A DNA stretch of 45,030 nucleotides from an uncultured Lachnospiraceae bacterium (GTDB lineage Bacteria > Bacillota > Clostridia > Lachnospirales > Lachnospiraceae). This document shows, one piece after another, positions 14,505 to 23,498 of the stretch. Within the stretch, counting starts at the first letter, position 1. Each line of letters opens with the position of its first letter. The notes beneath the pieces were generated by a model. The model searched no databases. It saw only the letters and a program-made list of their open reading frames with translations, and had not been told where the DNA came from. The translations under genes were made by a program, and so were the position numbers. The stretch spans positions 1 through 45,030 of the forward strand of contig CACZBM010000017.1 of the NCBI GenBank assembly GCA_902779445.1. Reading direction: 5' to 3'.

Positions 14505-16025
14505 ATGAGTAAAATTGCGGTTTCATTTAAGGGCGTGACCAAGACTTTCGGAGAGGTTAAAGCTAATTCAAATGTAAATCTGGATATCAAGCAGGGCGAG
14601 ATCCTTTCACTTCTCGGTGAAAACGGAAGCGGAAAGACCACGCTTATGAACATGCTCGCCGGGATCTATTATCCTGATGCGGGACAGATTTATATCAATG
14701 GCAAGCCTGAAAACATAAGCTCCCCGAAGCATGCATTTGATCTGGGCATAGGTATGGTCCATCAGCATTTCAAACTGGTGGATGTCCTGACTGCTGCAGA
14801 GAATATCGTGCTGGGTCTGGAAGGAAAGCTTAATCTCAAAGAGTCGGAAAAGAAGATAAGGGATATCTGTGATAAATACGGGTTTGAGATAGACCTTCAT
14901 AAAAAGATCTATGATATGTCTGTTTCGGAGAAGCAGACAGTGGAGATCGTAAAGGTGCTGTTCAGGGATGCGGAGATACTGATCCTCGATGAACCTACGG
15001 CCGTTCTCACACCACAGGAGACAGAGAAGCTTTTCAACGTGATGCGGAATATGAAGGCTGATGGCAAATCCATAATCATCATCACCCATAAGCTTCATGA
15101 GGTTAAAGCAATATCTGACAGGGTTGCAGTTCTCAGAAAAGGCGAGTTTATCGGTGAGATGATCACATCCGAATCTGACGAGCAGCAGATGACCAATATG
15201 ATGGTGGGCCGTCAGGTATCCTTAAATATAGAGAGAAAGACCCCGGTAAATGTAAAGCCGAGGATAGTTATAGAGCATCTTACGGTTAAGGATTCTGCAG
15301 GAGTATCGAAGATAAAGGATGTTTCATTCACAGCCAATGCAGGAGAGATCCTGGGAATAGCCGGTATTTCCGGATGCGGCCAGAAGGAGCTTCTGGAATC
15401 CATTGCGGGCTTAGTCAAGGTTGAGTCAGGAAATATCTATTTCTGCGAAGACGGAAAAGACAAGGTGGATCTTGTAGGAAAGGATCCGGAGATCATTAAC
15501 CAGATGGGCGTTTCCCTCTCCTTTGTGCCGGAAGACAGACTTGGAATGGGGCTTGTGGCAAATATGGATATAGCGGATAACATGATGTTGAGAAGCTTCA
15601 GATCCGGTAAGTCCCATATCTTCACTGACAGAAAGACTCCCAGGCATTTAGCCGAAACCGTAATAAATGAACTGGATGTCATCACTCCCGGTGTCGAGAC
15701 ACCGGTAAGGAGACTCAGCGGAGGTAATGTTCAGAAGGTACTGGTGGGACGTGAGATTGCTTCACACCCCAGTGTGCTGATGACTGCTTACGCAGTGAGA
15801 GGTCTCGATATCAATTCTTCCTATACGATCTATGACTTACTGAATAAACAGAAAGAAGCCGGGACAGCGGTTATCTATGTTGGAGAAGATCTGGACGTTC
15901 TTCTGGAACTTTCAGACAGGATCCTAGTACTGTGTGACGGAGAAGTGTCCGGAATAGTGGACGGACCTTCGACAGATAAGAATACCGTTGGACTTCTCAT
16001 GACAAAGAAAGGAGGTGCGGCATAA
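14505..16025 (+). CDS. Nucleoside ABC transporter ATP-binding protein (NupO-like)
   Basis: A 506-residue protein with two ABC ATPase domains, as in NupO/YufO and RbsA. Domain 1 has Walker A GENGSGKTT (38-46), the degenerate signature VSEKQ and Walker B ILILDEPTAVL. Domain 2 has a P-loop replaced by GISGCGQKE, an intact LSGGNVQKV signature, and AYAVRGLDI where a normal Walker B region reads PTRGLD. This asymmetry is common in the family and implies one weak ATP site. The stop overlaps the first base of the permease start. Confidence 0.92.
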   Translation: MSKIAVSFKGVTKTFGEVKANSNVNLDIKQGEILSLLGENGSGKTTLMNMLAGIYYPDAGQIYINGKPENISSPKHAFDLGIGMVHQHFKLVDVLTAAENIVLGLEGKLNLKESEKKIRDICDKYGFEIDLHKKIYDMSVSEKQTVEIVKVLFRDAEILILDEPTAVLTPQETEKLFNVMRNMKADGKSIIIITHKLHEVKAISDRVAVLRKGEFIGEMITSESDEQQMTNMMVGRQVSLNIERKTPVNVKPRIVIEHLTVKDSAGVSKIKDVSFTANAGEILGIAGISGCGQKELLESIAGLVKVESGNIYFCEDGKDKVDLVGKDPEIINQMGVSLSFVPEDRLGMGLVANMDIADNMMLRSFRSGKSHIFTDRKTPRHLAETVINELDVITPGVETPVRRLSGGNVQKVLVGREIASHPSVLMTAYAVRGLDINSSYTIYDLLNKQKEAGTAVIYVGEDLDVLLELSDRILVLCDGEVSGIVDGPSTDKNTVGLLMTKKGGAA

Positions 16026-17134
16026 TGGAGAACAAGTCATCAAAGAAACCTCTTTTTCATATTGTCAAAATAGATGATATATCAGGCCCCAGAGAATGGG
16101 CCATAAGGGCAGCCGCAATAATCGCCGCATTGCTCCTCTGTGCCGTTATCACAACAATACTTACGGGAGATAATCCCATTGAGATCTACAAGACCATTAT
16201 TGAAGGTGCTTTCGGATCCCAGAGAAAGACATGGATCACATTACAGAATATTTCCATTCTGCTGATCATTTCCCTGGCGCTGACTCCGGCATTCAAGATG
16301 CAGTTCTGGAATATCGGAGGAGAGGGACAGGTGCTGATAGGAGGCCTTGCAGCCGCAGCATGCATGATCTGTATCGGAGATTCGCTCCCGAATTACCTTG
16401 TGATCATCATAATGACTGTTTCATCCATCGCAGCAGGCGCTATCTGGGGACTGATCCCTGCATTCTTCAAGGCGAAGTGGAATACGAATGAGACACTTTC
16501 CACCCTTATGATGAACTATATCGCCATACAGCTTGTAGCATATTACACGATCGTATGGGAGGTTCCGAAGGGTTCCGGAAAGATAGGTATCATCAATCAG
16601 AATACCAGTGCGGGCTGGCTTCCCAATGTCGGAAATAAATATCTCCTGCCAATCATTGTGGCAGCGCTTATCACAGCTTTCATCTATATTTACCTTAAAT
16701 ATACCAAACAGGGTTACGAGATCGCAGTTGTGGGACAGAGTCAGAACACAGCTGTTTATGTGGGAATAAAGGTTGAAAAGGTAATAATAAGGACAATGAT
16801 CCTGTCCGGTGCGCTCTGCGGACTGGCGGGACTCCTGCTGGTGGGAGGCATAAACCACACCATAACCACCACCATTGCCGACGGACAGGGATTCACAGGT
16901 GTCATGGTATCGTGGCTTGCGAAGTTCAACCCCATCGCAATGGTAGCCACCAGTTTTTTGATAATCCTGATGGACAGGGGAGCCGGAGAGATCTCTACAG
17001 CATTCGGCTTAAACCAGTCCTTTGCCGATATCCTGACGGGAATACTCCTGTTCTTCATAATCGGCTGTGAATTCTTCTTAAGATACAGGATCTCATTTAC
17101 ATCAGATAAAAAGGAAAGGAGGGAAAGCAAATGA
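16025..17134 (+). CDS. Nucleoside ABC transporter permease 1 (NupP-like)
   Basis: A 369-residue integral membrane protein of the BPD_transp_2 family. A soluble N-terminus of about 30 residues precedes the first segment (AAAIIAALLLCAVITTIL). LTPAFKMQFWNIGGEGQVLIGG is the diagnostic cytoplasmic loop of NupP/YufP-type permeases, and MMNYIAIQL and GVMVSWLAKFNPIAMV also match. It overlaps the ATPase gene upstream by 1 bp and the second permease by 4 bp (ATGA), so expression is tightly coupled. Confidence 0.92.
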   Translation: MENKSSKKPLFHIVKIDDISGPREWAIRAAAIIAALLLCAVITTILTGDNPIEIYKTIIEGAFGSQRKTWITLQNISILLIISLALTPAFKMQFWNIGGEGQVLIGGLAAAACMICIGDSLPNYLVIIIMTVSSIAAGAIWGLIPAFFKAKWNTNETLSTLMMNYIAIQLVAYYTIVWEVPKGSGKIGIINQNTSAGWLPNVGNKYLLPIIVAALITAFIYIYLKYTKQGYEIAVVGQSQNTAVYVGIKVEKVIIRTMILSGALCGLAGLLLVGGINHTITTTIADGQGFTGVMVSWLAKFNPIAMVATSFLIILMDRGAGEISTAFGLNQSFADILTGILLFFIIGCEFFLRYRISFTSDKKERRESK

Positions 17135-18126
17135 TAGATCTGGCAGCATTTATACCCCGGGCAATTCAGCAGGGGATCCCTCTTATGTATGGAAGCTGCG
17201 GTGAAACTATAACGGAAAAATCCGGAAACCTGAACCTCGGTATCCCCGGCGTAATGTATGTAGGTGGTATCAGTGGAGTCATCGGTTCATTCTTCTATGA
17301 GGAAAGCTGTGCGGGAGCCGGACTGAATCCTTTCCTCGCCATATTTATCCCTCTTGTGTGCTCTCTTGTGGGGTCACTCATCATGGGACTGATCTACAGC
17401 TTTTTAACGGTTACGCTACGGTCGAACCAGAATGTTACAGGTCTTGCCATGACAACCTTTGGTATAGGCTTCGGTAATTTCTTCGGAGGATCCCTTATAA
17501 GGATCTCGGGTGCGGATGTTCCGTCCATAGCTCTTTCCGAAACATCTTCATACTTCAGTAAGTCACTGCCTTTTGCGGGAAACTTAGGATGGTTTGGGGA
17601 CATATTCCTGTCCTATGGCTTCCTTGCTTATATAGCCATTATTATTTCACTCTATACATCCTTTGTGCTTAAATATACAAGGACAGGACTGCACTTAAGA
17701 GCTGTGGGTGAAAGCCCTGCAACAGCTGATGCAGCAGGTATTAACGTAACAAAGTATAAGTATGTCGCTACCTGCATCGGGTGTATGGTCGCAGGCCTCG
17801 GAGGTCTTTATTATGTAATGGACTATGCATGCGGTGTATGGTCAAATGATGCGTTCGGTGACAGAGGATGGCTCGCTATCGCGCTTGTTATCTTTACAAT
17901 ATGGAAGCCGGACATCGGTATCTTCTCCTCCGTCCTTTTTGGCGGACTGTATATTTTATACCTGTACCTTCCTACCGGAATGGATCATATGGAATTAAAA
18001 GAACTGTATAAAATGATACCCTATGTTGTTACGCTCATCGTGCTGATAATCACAAGCATGAGAAATAAACGGGAGAATCAGCCTCCGGCAAGTCTCGGAA
18101 CCAATTATTTCAGAGAAGAAAGATAG
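17131..18126 (+). CDS. Nucleoside ABC transporter permease 2 (NupQ-like)
   Basis: A 331-residue permease paired with the preceding one. ITEKSGNLNLGIPGVMYVGG is the expected loop of NupQ/YufQ, NQNVTGLAMTTFGIG and GLHLRAVGESPATADAAGI are family motifs, and GDRGWLAIALVIFTIWKPDIG ends the core. The start is in the ATGA overlap with permease 1. The next gene begins only 6 bp after its stop, so the unknown block at 18133-23457 may share this transcript. Confidence 0.92.
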   Translation: MIDLAAFIPRAIQQGIPLMYGSCGETITEKSGNLNLGIPGVMYVGGISGVIGSFFYEESCAGAGLNPFLAIFIPLVCSLVGSLIMGLIYSFLTVTLRSNQNVTGLAMTTFGIGFGNFFGGSLIRISGADVPSIALSETSSYFSKSLPFAGNLGWFGDIFLSYGFLAYIAIIISLYTSFVLKYTRTGLHLRAVGESPATADAAGINVTKYKYVATCIGCMVAGLGGLYYVMDYACGVWSNDAFGDRGWLAIALVIFTIWKPDIGIFSSVLFGGLYILYLYLPTGMDHMELKELYKMIPYVVTLIVLIITSMRNKRENQPPASLGTNYFREER

Positions 18127-18132
18127 TATCAT

Positions 18133-19179
18133 ATGTTGACAGTAAAGCTCTATGTTTCTTTCGTAACGGATATGATCGCCGTGATCCTGATGATCTGCCA
18201 GCTCTTCAGGACAAATAAATTGTCTAAAGAAAAAGGGAAGATAAAGCAGTATTTCCGCCGTTTTTCCTGGCTGGTGATCATCATGTCTGTTTTTCATCTT
18301 CTGAAAAGCTTCGCTGACGCGGCACAGGGCGTTGATACGATTCAGGATCTGGGCAGATTGTCTGAGGTCGAGGCGGAGGTATGGTATCTGACCCAGATAG
18401 GAGCCTCGTTTATCGATATATTCCTGGGTTCGGTGTTTCTGTACCTGTGGATCTCTTTCCTGTGCCTGTATCTTTTTAATGACAGAGATTACATCAAGCG
18501 AAAATTCTGGCTTAATTTCACACCGCTCATTATTTCTGCGGTAGTTTCCTTCATTAGTATTCCGTTGGCGGCTACGTCAAAGTGGGGATTCCTGTTTTTT
18601 GTTGCAGTCATTATTGTGGCGTTTATTGTACGTATTTTCTATTTGCTGATAAGCCTTGGTCTGCTTCGCGGTTACAAAAAACATAACGGATATCTCCGTT
18701 TCTTTAATCCATGGGTATTTTTTATCCCTGTGGCTTTGAGCTGGATACTCCAGGATATTTTTGACTGGGGTGTTGGCGCACTTGGAACAGCAGTTGGAGT
18801 ATTTCTGCTGTTCATTTCTATTGTTGCTGAAGAGCGTTATATGGATCCGGCAACAAAGTTTTACAATATGGACTTTGCCGGATATCTTAAGAAGCTTTCC
18901 GGAGCTGATAAGTACTCGCCATGCAGTGCCATGACATTCACGCTGGATTCTCCGGAAAAAATGGGGGAATTTTCGAAAATACTGAAGGAACAGCTTCCGG
19001 CAGACTGTGAGCCCATTATTCATAATGACCATGAGATCGTGGTGCTGACGAATGTAAGGGAAAAAGGCCCACTTATGATGGTGACCGGCGATGTGCAGGC
19101 GGTTTATGAGGTAAAGACAGGCTGTACCCTGAAAAAGAAGACAGAAACAACGGAAGAGTTTATGGAGCGCGTTTTGTGA
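18133..19179 (+). CDS. Seven-TM protein with a degenerate GGDEF-like remnant
   Basis: A 348-residue protein not recognised as a named family. About seven membrane segments occupy residues 5-235. The cytoplasmic tail begins EERYMDPATKFYNMDFAGYL, closely resembling the D-x-L-T-G-L-Y-N entry of GGDEF diguanylate cyclase domains. The tail is only about 110 residues, and neither the metal-binding segment nor a GG[DE]EF motif is present; IIHNDHEIVVLTN may correspond to the former active-site strand. So cyclic-di-GMP synthesis is unlikely and a sensor or scaffold role more plausible. It overlaps the next gene, forming a block of four. Confidence 0.5.
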   Translation: MLTVKLYVSFVTDMIAVILMICQLFRTNKLSKEKGKIKQYFRRFSWLVIIMSVFHLLKSFADAAQGVDTIQDLGRLSEVEAEVWYLTQIGASFIDIFLGSVFLYLWISFLCLYLFNDRDYIKRKFWLNFTPLIISAVVSFISIPLAATSKWGFLFFVAVIIVAFIVRIFYLLISLGLLRGYKKHNGYLRFFNPWVFFIPVALSWILQDIFDWGVGALGTAVGVFLLFISIVAEERYMDPATKFYNMDFAGYLKKLSGADKYSPCSAMTFTLDSPEKMGEFSKILKEQLPADCEPIIHNDHEIVVLTNVREKGPLMMVTGDVQAVYEVKTGCTLKKKTETTEEFMERVL

Positions 19180-20027
19180 TGGATATAGTCGAAATAACGG
19201 ATGAAAACATGGAGGATTTTCTGCCGCTTTTGGGAGAAGATCTGTCAGAAGATATAAAACGGGTTTATTTTAACGGGATCGGTGCCACTGATGAGGTTGG
19301 CAAGCCGGTGGGTGCTTTCGTGTACGAACTTTTGGATTCGGAAAGTGAAGAGGACACAAAAAGCAGGATCTGTTTTTTGAAATCCGGGGATGAAGAGATC
19401 TTAGGCAGTCTGAATGATTATTACTGCAGTACTTCAGTGGATGAGGAAGAGATTGCCGAAAGTATGTATGAACTGGAGAATGAAGCGGATGCTTCGGCTT
19501 TGACCGGATGCGGTTTTTCCATGGATAAAAAGGAGGATGACACTCTCGATATCACACTTGGGGATCTTAAAGAGACAGCGCTGGGAAAGAAGCAGAATAC
19601 TCCGGAGTATGTGATGAGTATAGATGCCCTTTCGATCCTGCAGTACAGACAGGCTGTTAAAGATATTCTCTTTAAGGGCTACAAAGGTATCATGGAGGAT
19701 ATTCCGTTCCTGCCGAAGGACTGGTTTGACAACAGCATATCTGCCTGTGTATGTAGCGGGGAAATGATAAACGGGCTTTTCCTTGTACGCAGAACCCCTA
19801 CCGGTGTGTTGATCCCTGCACTGCTTTATGCATTCGGACCGGATAGTCAGAAGGATCTTCTGTATATGCTGAGGTTCTCGCTTCAGCAGGCACTGAAGCT
19901 CTATCCGCCGGAGACTACTGTAAGGATATGCAGAAAAAATGCAGTTACGAGAGCACTTACGGATAAGCTTATGCCGGATCATTCGGGGACAGAGATTTTC
20001 TTTGGGTACAGAAAGGAGGGGAGATAA
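19179..20027 (+). CDS. GNAT-like protein of unknown substrate
   Basis: A 282-residue soluble protein. ATG at 19179 overlaps the upstream stop; a GTG codon directly before it is an alternative. Two halves each resemble the GNAT acetyltransferase fold: the first starts VEITDENMEDFLPLLGEDL and ends at ALTGCGFSM, the second includes INGLFLVRRTPTGVLIPALL and LLYMLRFSLQQAL. I cannot see a clear acetyl-CoA pyrophosphate loop (Q/RxxGxG/A), so catalytic activity is doubtful. It is translationally coupled to both neighbours and presumably works with the large protein downstream. Confidence 0.5.
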   Translation: MDIVEITDENMEDFLPLLGEDLSEDIKRVYFNGIGATDEVGKPVGAFVYELLDSESEEDTKSRICFLKSGDEEILGSLNDYYCSTSVDEEEIAESMYELENEADASALTGCGFSMDKKEDDTLDITLGDLKETALGKKQNTPEYVMSIDALSILQYRQAVKDILFKGYKGIMEDIPFLPKDWFDNSISACVCSGEMINGLFLVRRTPTGVLIPALLYAFGPDSQKDLLYMLRFSLQQALKLYPPETTVRICRKNAVTRALTDKLMPDHSGTEIFFGYRKEGR

Positions 20028-22858
20028 TGGATAATCTGCAGAGTTTGCAAAAACAGCAGGAGCTTCAGCGAATGGAGCAGGGGCAGGAACAACTTATGGA
20101 ACAGTCCCGGACGGTATCCATGCGGCCTGAGATGGCGCAGAATACCAAGTCAAAAAAGAATGCAGAGCAGATCAGCCAGATTAAGAACACCATGCAGGAG
20201 TTTGCCTCCGATTTTAAGAATGAGTGGGGAAAACCGATAAAGGTGGACACTCACTTTATATCGAGAGGATGGCGCTGGTTTAAGAGAAAGACCGGGATAA
20301 GCGAGTCCGGACCTAAAACCTATTTTACCATGAATTCATTTGCTTATGGAGATGACACTACTGAGAAGAATGAGGAACGCAGCGGCACAGCCACTGACCT
20401 TATGGACAGTCTGAGAGACTGGTTCGAACTGACTCAGGATAAAGAAAGTATGCCTGAGCCGGCCGAGTGTGTTAACAGGCTGCTGGAGCTGTCAATGGCC
20501 TCCGGCAATTATTGCCTTATGCACGAAAAGAAATTTTTCTACAACGTGGAGGGAAAAGGAAGAGTCGAGGTTGCCGATAAAGTCCGGAAAATGGTCTCCG
20601 GGTACCTTGATAAGATGCTGACGGAGAAGGATAAGGAAGAGATCTATACAAGAGGAGATGCGGATTTCGAATTAGGGGAATCTGACAAGACTATTGAAAA
20701 AGATCTTTCGCGGGCTGCAAAGGCGTACCGGAATTATGTACTCCAGACCGCAAAGAAATGTCAGGGTCATCTGGTCGGGGAAATGGCCGGGAAGAAGCTT
20801 AAGGCGCTGCGGCTTAATGAGAGAAAGATCAAGATATATCGTGACAGGGTTCCTGAGGAGAAAAGGGATCCGCTGATCAATTTTATGATCCACGAATATG
20901 AAGAGTGTCTTGCCTGGGAAAAGCTTCAGAAATGCACCAGGGGCGATGAACAACTGGAAGAGGAAAGTCTTGATGGAATGATCAATGATCACCTCGTGGA
21001 GGAAGGGGAGATCGAGAGCTTTGAAAAAGATAAGATCGTTCCCGAGAATGATGATGAGGAGCTGGAACCTGAACAGTTAAAGGGGATAAATGATATAGAT
21101 AACTGGCTCATGCGTAATTTCCAGAATGGCGGCGTTCTGGGAGCGATACTCCCTTTCCTGAAAAATACGAACATGAGCTTTGTTGAAAGAGTCCTTTCCA
21201 TGTCAAAGAGGGAAAGACTTCACATGTACTATCTTGTGGAAAACAAAAAGCGGAAGGATTCCAATATGCTGGATGTAGGGCTGTCCCAGACCTATGTGCC
21301 GAATCTGGAGGCTTTTAAGGATCAGATGGTCGCTACAAAGCTCAAGTTCTGGAAAAGGATGAACGGAGAGTATACATATATGCACAAGCTCTCCGAAGCT
21401 TTCCAGGTAACGGCGGAGTACCGTAAGGAGATCAAGGCTGTAGCTGAAGTAGAGCGTGACAAGAAAAAACAGCTGCAGACCATTGATAATAAAAAGAAGG
21501 AGGACGCTCCTCAGGATATCGCAACTGAACGTCTGCAGAAGATGATGCTGTTAAAAGGAGCGCTGGAGGAATACAACAGGAATCTTCAGGCAGCGAAAAA
21601 GGCGGATAAAAAGAAAAAGGCATCATCTGAGGCGATCTGCAAAGAGTCTGCCGCTTATTGCGAGCAGCTTATGAAAGAGATCTGTGATCTTGATGATTCA
21701 GTGGAAAAAGATAAGCTGTATATGCGTCAAAGTGCCACCACTGAAAATGAGGTCATAGATGCTAACGGTAAGGTCAATGTCTTTGGAAAAGTACCCGGAG
21801 GTACTATGACGGGGCTGACAAAGGCCACCATGTTTGGAGCAAAGTGGGATCTGGACAGTGCGGGCTGGAAAGACGCTAATCTCTGGACAGGCTCCGTTGG
21901 GGAAGCAATAGGCGGGGTTACGAATCTCATTGGAGCGGTGACCAGTCTGGTCTCTTTATGCAAGACCGGAGATCAGATGGCGGCGGCAGAGATTTCGGAG
22001 AAAACCCTTCAGATCACCCAGTCACTGGTTTCCGCTACGCATAACGCATTAAATATCAAGAGTCTGGTGGATGTGGGAGGCGCGATCCTTAAAACAACCG
22101 AACAGATCCAGGCACAGAAGGTCATGGGAGCCGGATTTGCAGCTGCCGGAGCTGTGATCAGTGCCGGTATCACTATCAGTAAGGCAGTAGCCGTCGATAA
22201 GATGCAGAGGCACGGGGAAAAAGCAGGGGAATATTTTAAGAAGAAGAGGGAAGCTTTAGAGAAGAATGGCAAGGATAAGCTGACGAAGGAGCAGAAGCGT
22301 GAGCTTAAATATGAAAAGAATATGATGAAGCTGCAGGAGGATCTCCAGCACCGTGAGGAGATCAAAGCTGCGTACAGCTGTGTTGGAACGGGGGTATCCA
22401 TTGCGAGCATCGCGCTTCCGATGGTGGGATTTGCTAACATCGCAGTATCAATTGTGGGAAGTATTCATGATGGCATTGAGGTAGGAAAGCTCAGAACAAC
22501 GCTTTTTGATAATTTCTTTAATCTGGATGCACTTGCAGAGAAGGTTACGGAAAAAAGGTACAAGGGCAAACGTAAGGATTATGCCCATTATGTGGTCAAT
22601 GAGCCCAAGGAAAAGGTTAAGGAGGCTTTAAGGTTCAGGGTTGCCGCCTACGCAGGGTTCTGTGACATGAAGACCGCAGCGGAATTTGTCTGTACGAAAT
22701 TTGCACGGCTGATCCGGAGTAAGCTGTTTAATGAAGAGACCGGGGAAGAGGAAAGGAACGGTTATATCGATTTTGTAAAAGCCATCAATCTCAGATATGA
22801 CAAGGATAAGGGAATACCTGATGAAAACGTCCTGGTGCGTAAGCTTTCCGCCCAGTGA
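20027..22858 (+). CDS. Large alpha-helical protein with three hydrophobic Gly/Ala segments
   Basis: A 943-residue protein I do not recognise. The start is a TAATG overlap with the preceding gene, behind AAGGAGGGGAG. The N-terminus is very glutamine-rich (NLQSLQKQQELQRMEQGQEQ). Residues 60-600 are charged and predicted helical, with acidic stretches near 340. Three hydrophobic Gly/Ala-rich segments follow: about 622-650, 699-723 and 781-816 (for example GFAAAGAVISAGITISKAV). No signal peptide is visible. A soluble protein with late amphipathic hairpins fits a pore-forming or membrane-inserting effector, or a scaffold; this is inference only. The next gene encodes a secretion-chaperone-like protein. 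Confidence 0.6.
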   Translation: MDNLQSLQKQQELQRMEQGQEQLMEQSRTVSMRPEMAQNTKSKKNAEQISQIKNTMQEFASDFKNEWGKPIKVDTHFISRGWRWFKRKTGISESGPKTYFTMNSFAYGDDTTEKNEERSGTATDLMDSLRDWFELTQDKESMPEPAECVNRLLELSMASGNYCLMHEKKFFYNVEGKGRVEVADKVRKMVSGYLDKMLTEKDKEEIYTRGDADFELGESDKTIEKDLSRAAKAYRNYVLQTAKKCQGHLVGEMAGKKLKALRLNERKIKIYRDRVPEEKRDPLINFMIHEYEECLAWEKLQKCTRGDEQLEEESLDGMINDHLVEEGEIESFEKDKIVPENDDEELEPEQLKGINDIDNWLMRNFQNGGVLGAILPFLKNTNMSFVERVLSMSKRERLHMYYLVENKKRKDSNMLDVGLSQTYVPNLEAFKDQMVATKLKFWKRMNGEYTYMHKLSEAFQVTAEYRKEIKAVAEVERDKKKQLQTIDNKKKEDAPQDIATERLQKMMLLKGALEEYNRNLQAAKKADKKKKASSEAICKESAAYCEQLMKEICDLDDSVEKDKLYMRQSATTENEVIDANGKVNVFGKVPGGTMTGLTKATMFGAKWDLDSAGWKDANLWTGSVGEAIGGVTNLIGAVTSLVSLCKTGDQMAAAEISEKTLQITQSLVSATHNALNIKSLVDVGGAILKTTEQIQAQKVMGAGFAAAGAVISAGITISKAVAVDKMQRHGEKAGEYFKKKREALEKNGKDKLTKEQKRELKYEKNMMKLQEDLQHREEIKAAYSCVGTGVSIASIALPMVGFANIAVSIVGSIHDGIEVGKLRTTLFDNFFNLDALAEKVTEKRYKGKRKDYAHYVVNEPKEKVKEALRFRVAAYAGFCDMKTAAEFVCTKFARLIRSKLFNEETGEEERNGYIDFVKAINLRYDKDKGIPDENVLVRKLSAQ

Positions 22859-22917
22859 TGCAGTACTTTTGGCGTCTGAATCATATAATGAAAACCTGAA
22901 CGAAAAGGAGAAAAGGT

Positions 22918-23457
22918 ATGGATATAAAAGAAATAGAAAATAGCAGACATGAGGTTTTACAGAATCTGTGTCAGGAGCTGAATGATGAGCAGATCGCAGC
23001 TGTTGTAAATAAGAATGAAGGAGCTCCCGAAATGGTGAGCGCCATCTTGGACGAGCTGGGTGATGGGGATATGGATATCATTGGAGATTTTTATTTCCGG
23101 CCCCTTCAGACAGAAAATGACGGAGCACATATTTTTATGTCTGTTATCACTATCTCAAATGAGGTGCCTGAGGAACGCCTTCCGGAATTGTACGAAGCAA
23201 TGAGTTATGTAAACTTCAATCTCCCTGCCGGAAGCTTTTCCATTGACAAAGATCACAGATTCTTCTGCTATGTATTAAGCACATTGATACCGATAGGACT
23301 GGATGACGCGTCAGTTTTCCAGGAAATGGATATTGCTGTGGGCAATGCTTTCGCAATAGCAGACACCTATATCGGTATTCTGACCGATGTTCTTAATGGA
23401 AAGATCGGTGCCGAAGGTGTTGTGGAATTCCTGGGAGGTCCTGCTGAAGCTGAATAA
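22918..23457 (+). CDS. YbjN/secretion-chaperone-like small protein
   Basis: A 179-residue acidic soluble protein behind AAAAGGAG. After a helical segment, the middle shows the YbjN pattern, an alpha/beta fold shared with type III secretion chaperones: VITISNEVPEERLPELYEAM, then VNFNLPAGSFSIDKDHRFF and LSTLIPIGLD. The C-terminus ends AEGVVEFLGG. Proteins with this fold bind partner proteins, so the neighbouring 943-residue protein is the obvious candidate. A TATAAT at 22884-22889 may provide an extra promoter, without a good -35 box. The fold call is from pattern memory, not a profile search. Confidence 0.55.
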   Translation: MDIKEIENSRHEVLQNLCQELNDEQIAAVVNKNEGAPEMVSAILDELGDGDMDIIGDFYFRPLQTENDGAHIFMSVITISNEVPEERLPELYEAMSYVNFNLPAGSFSIDKDHRFFCYVLSTLIPIGLDDASVFQEMDIAVGNAFAIADTYIGILTDVLNGKIGAEGVVEFLGGPAEAE

Positions 23458-23498
23458 ACCCGGCTTCGTTAATACTTATTGAGGAGGTTACAATAATC

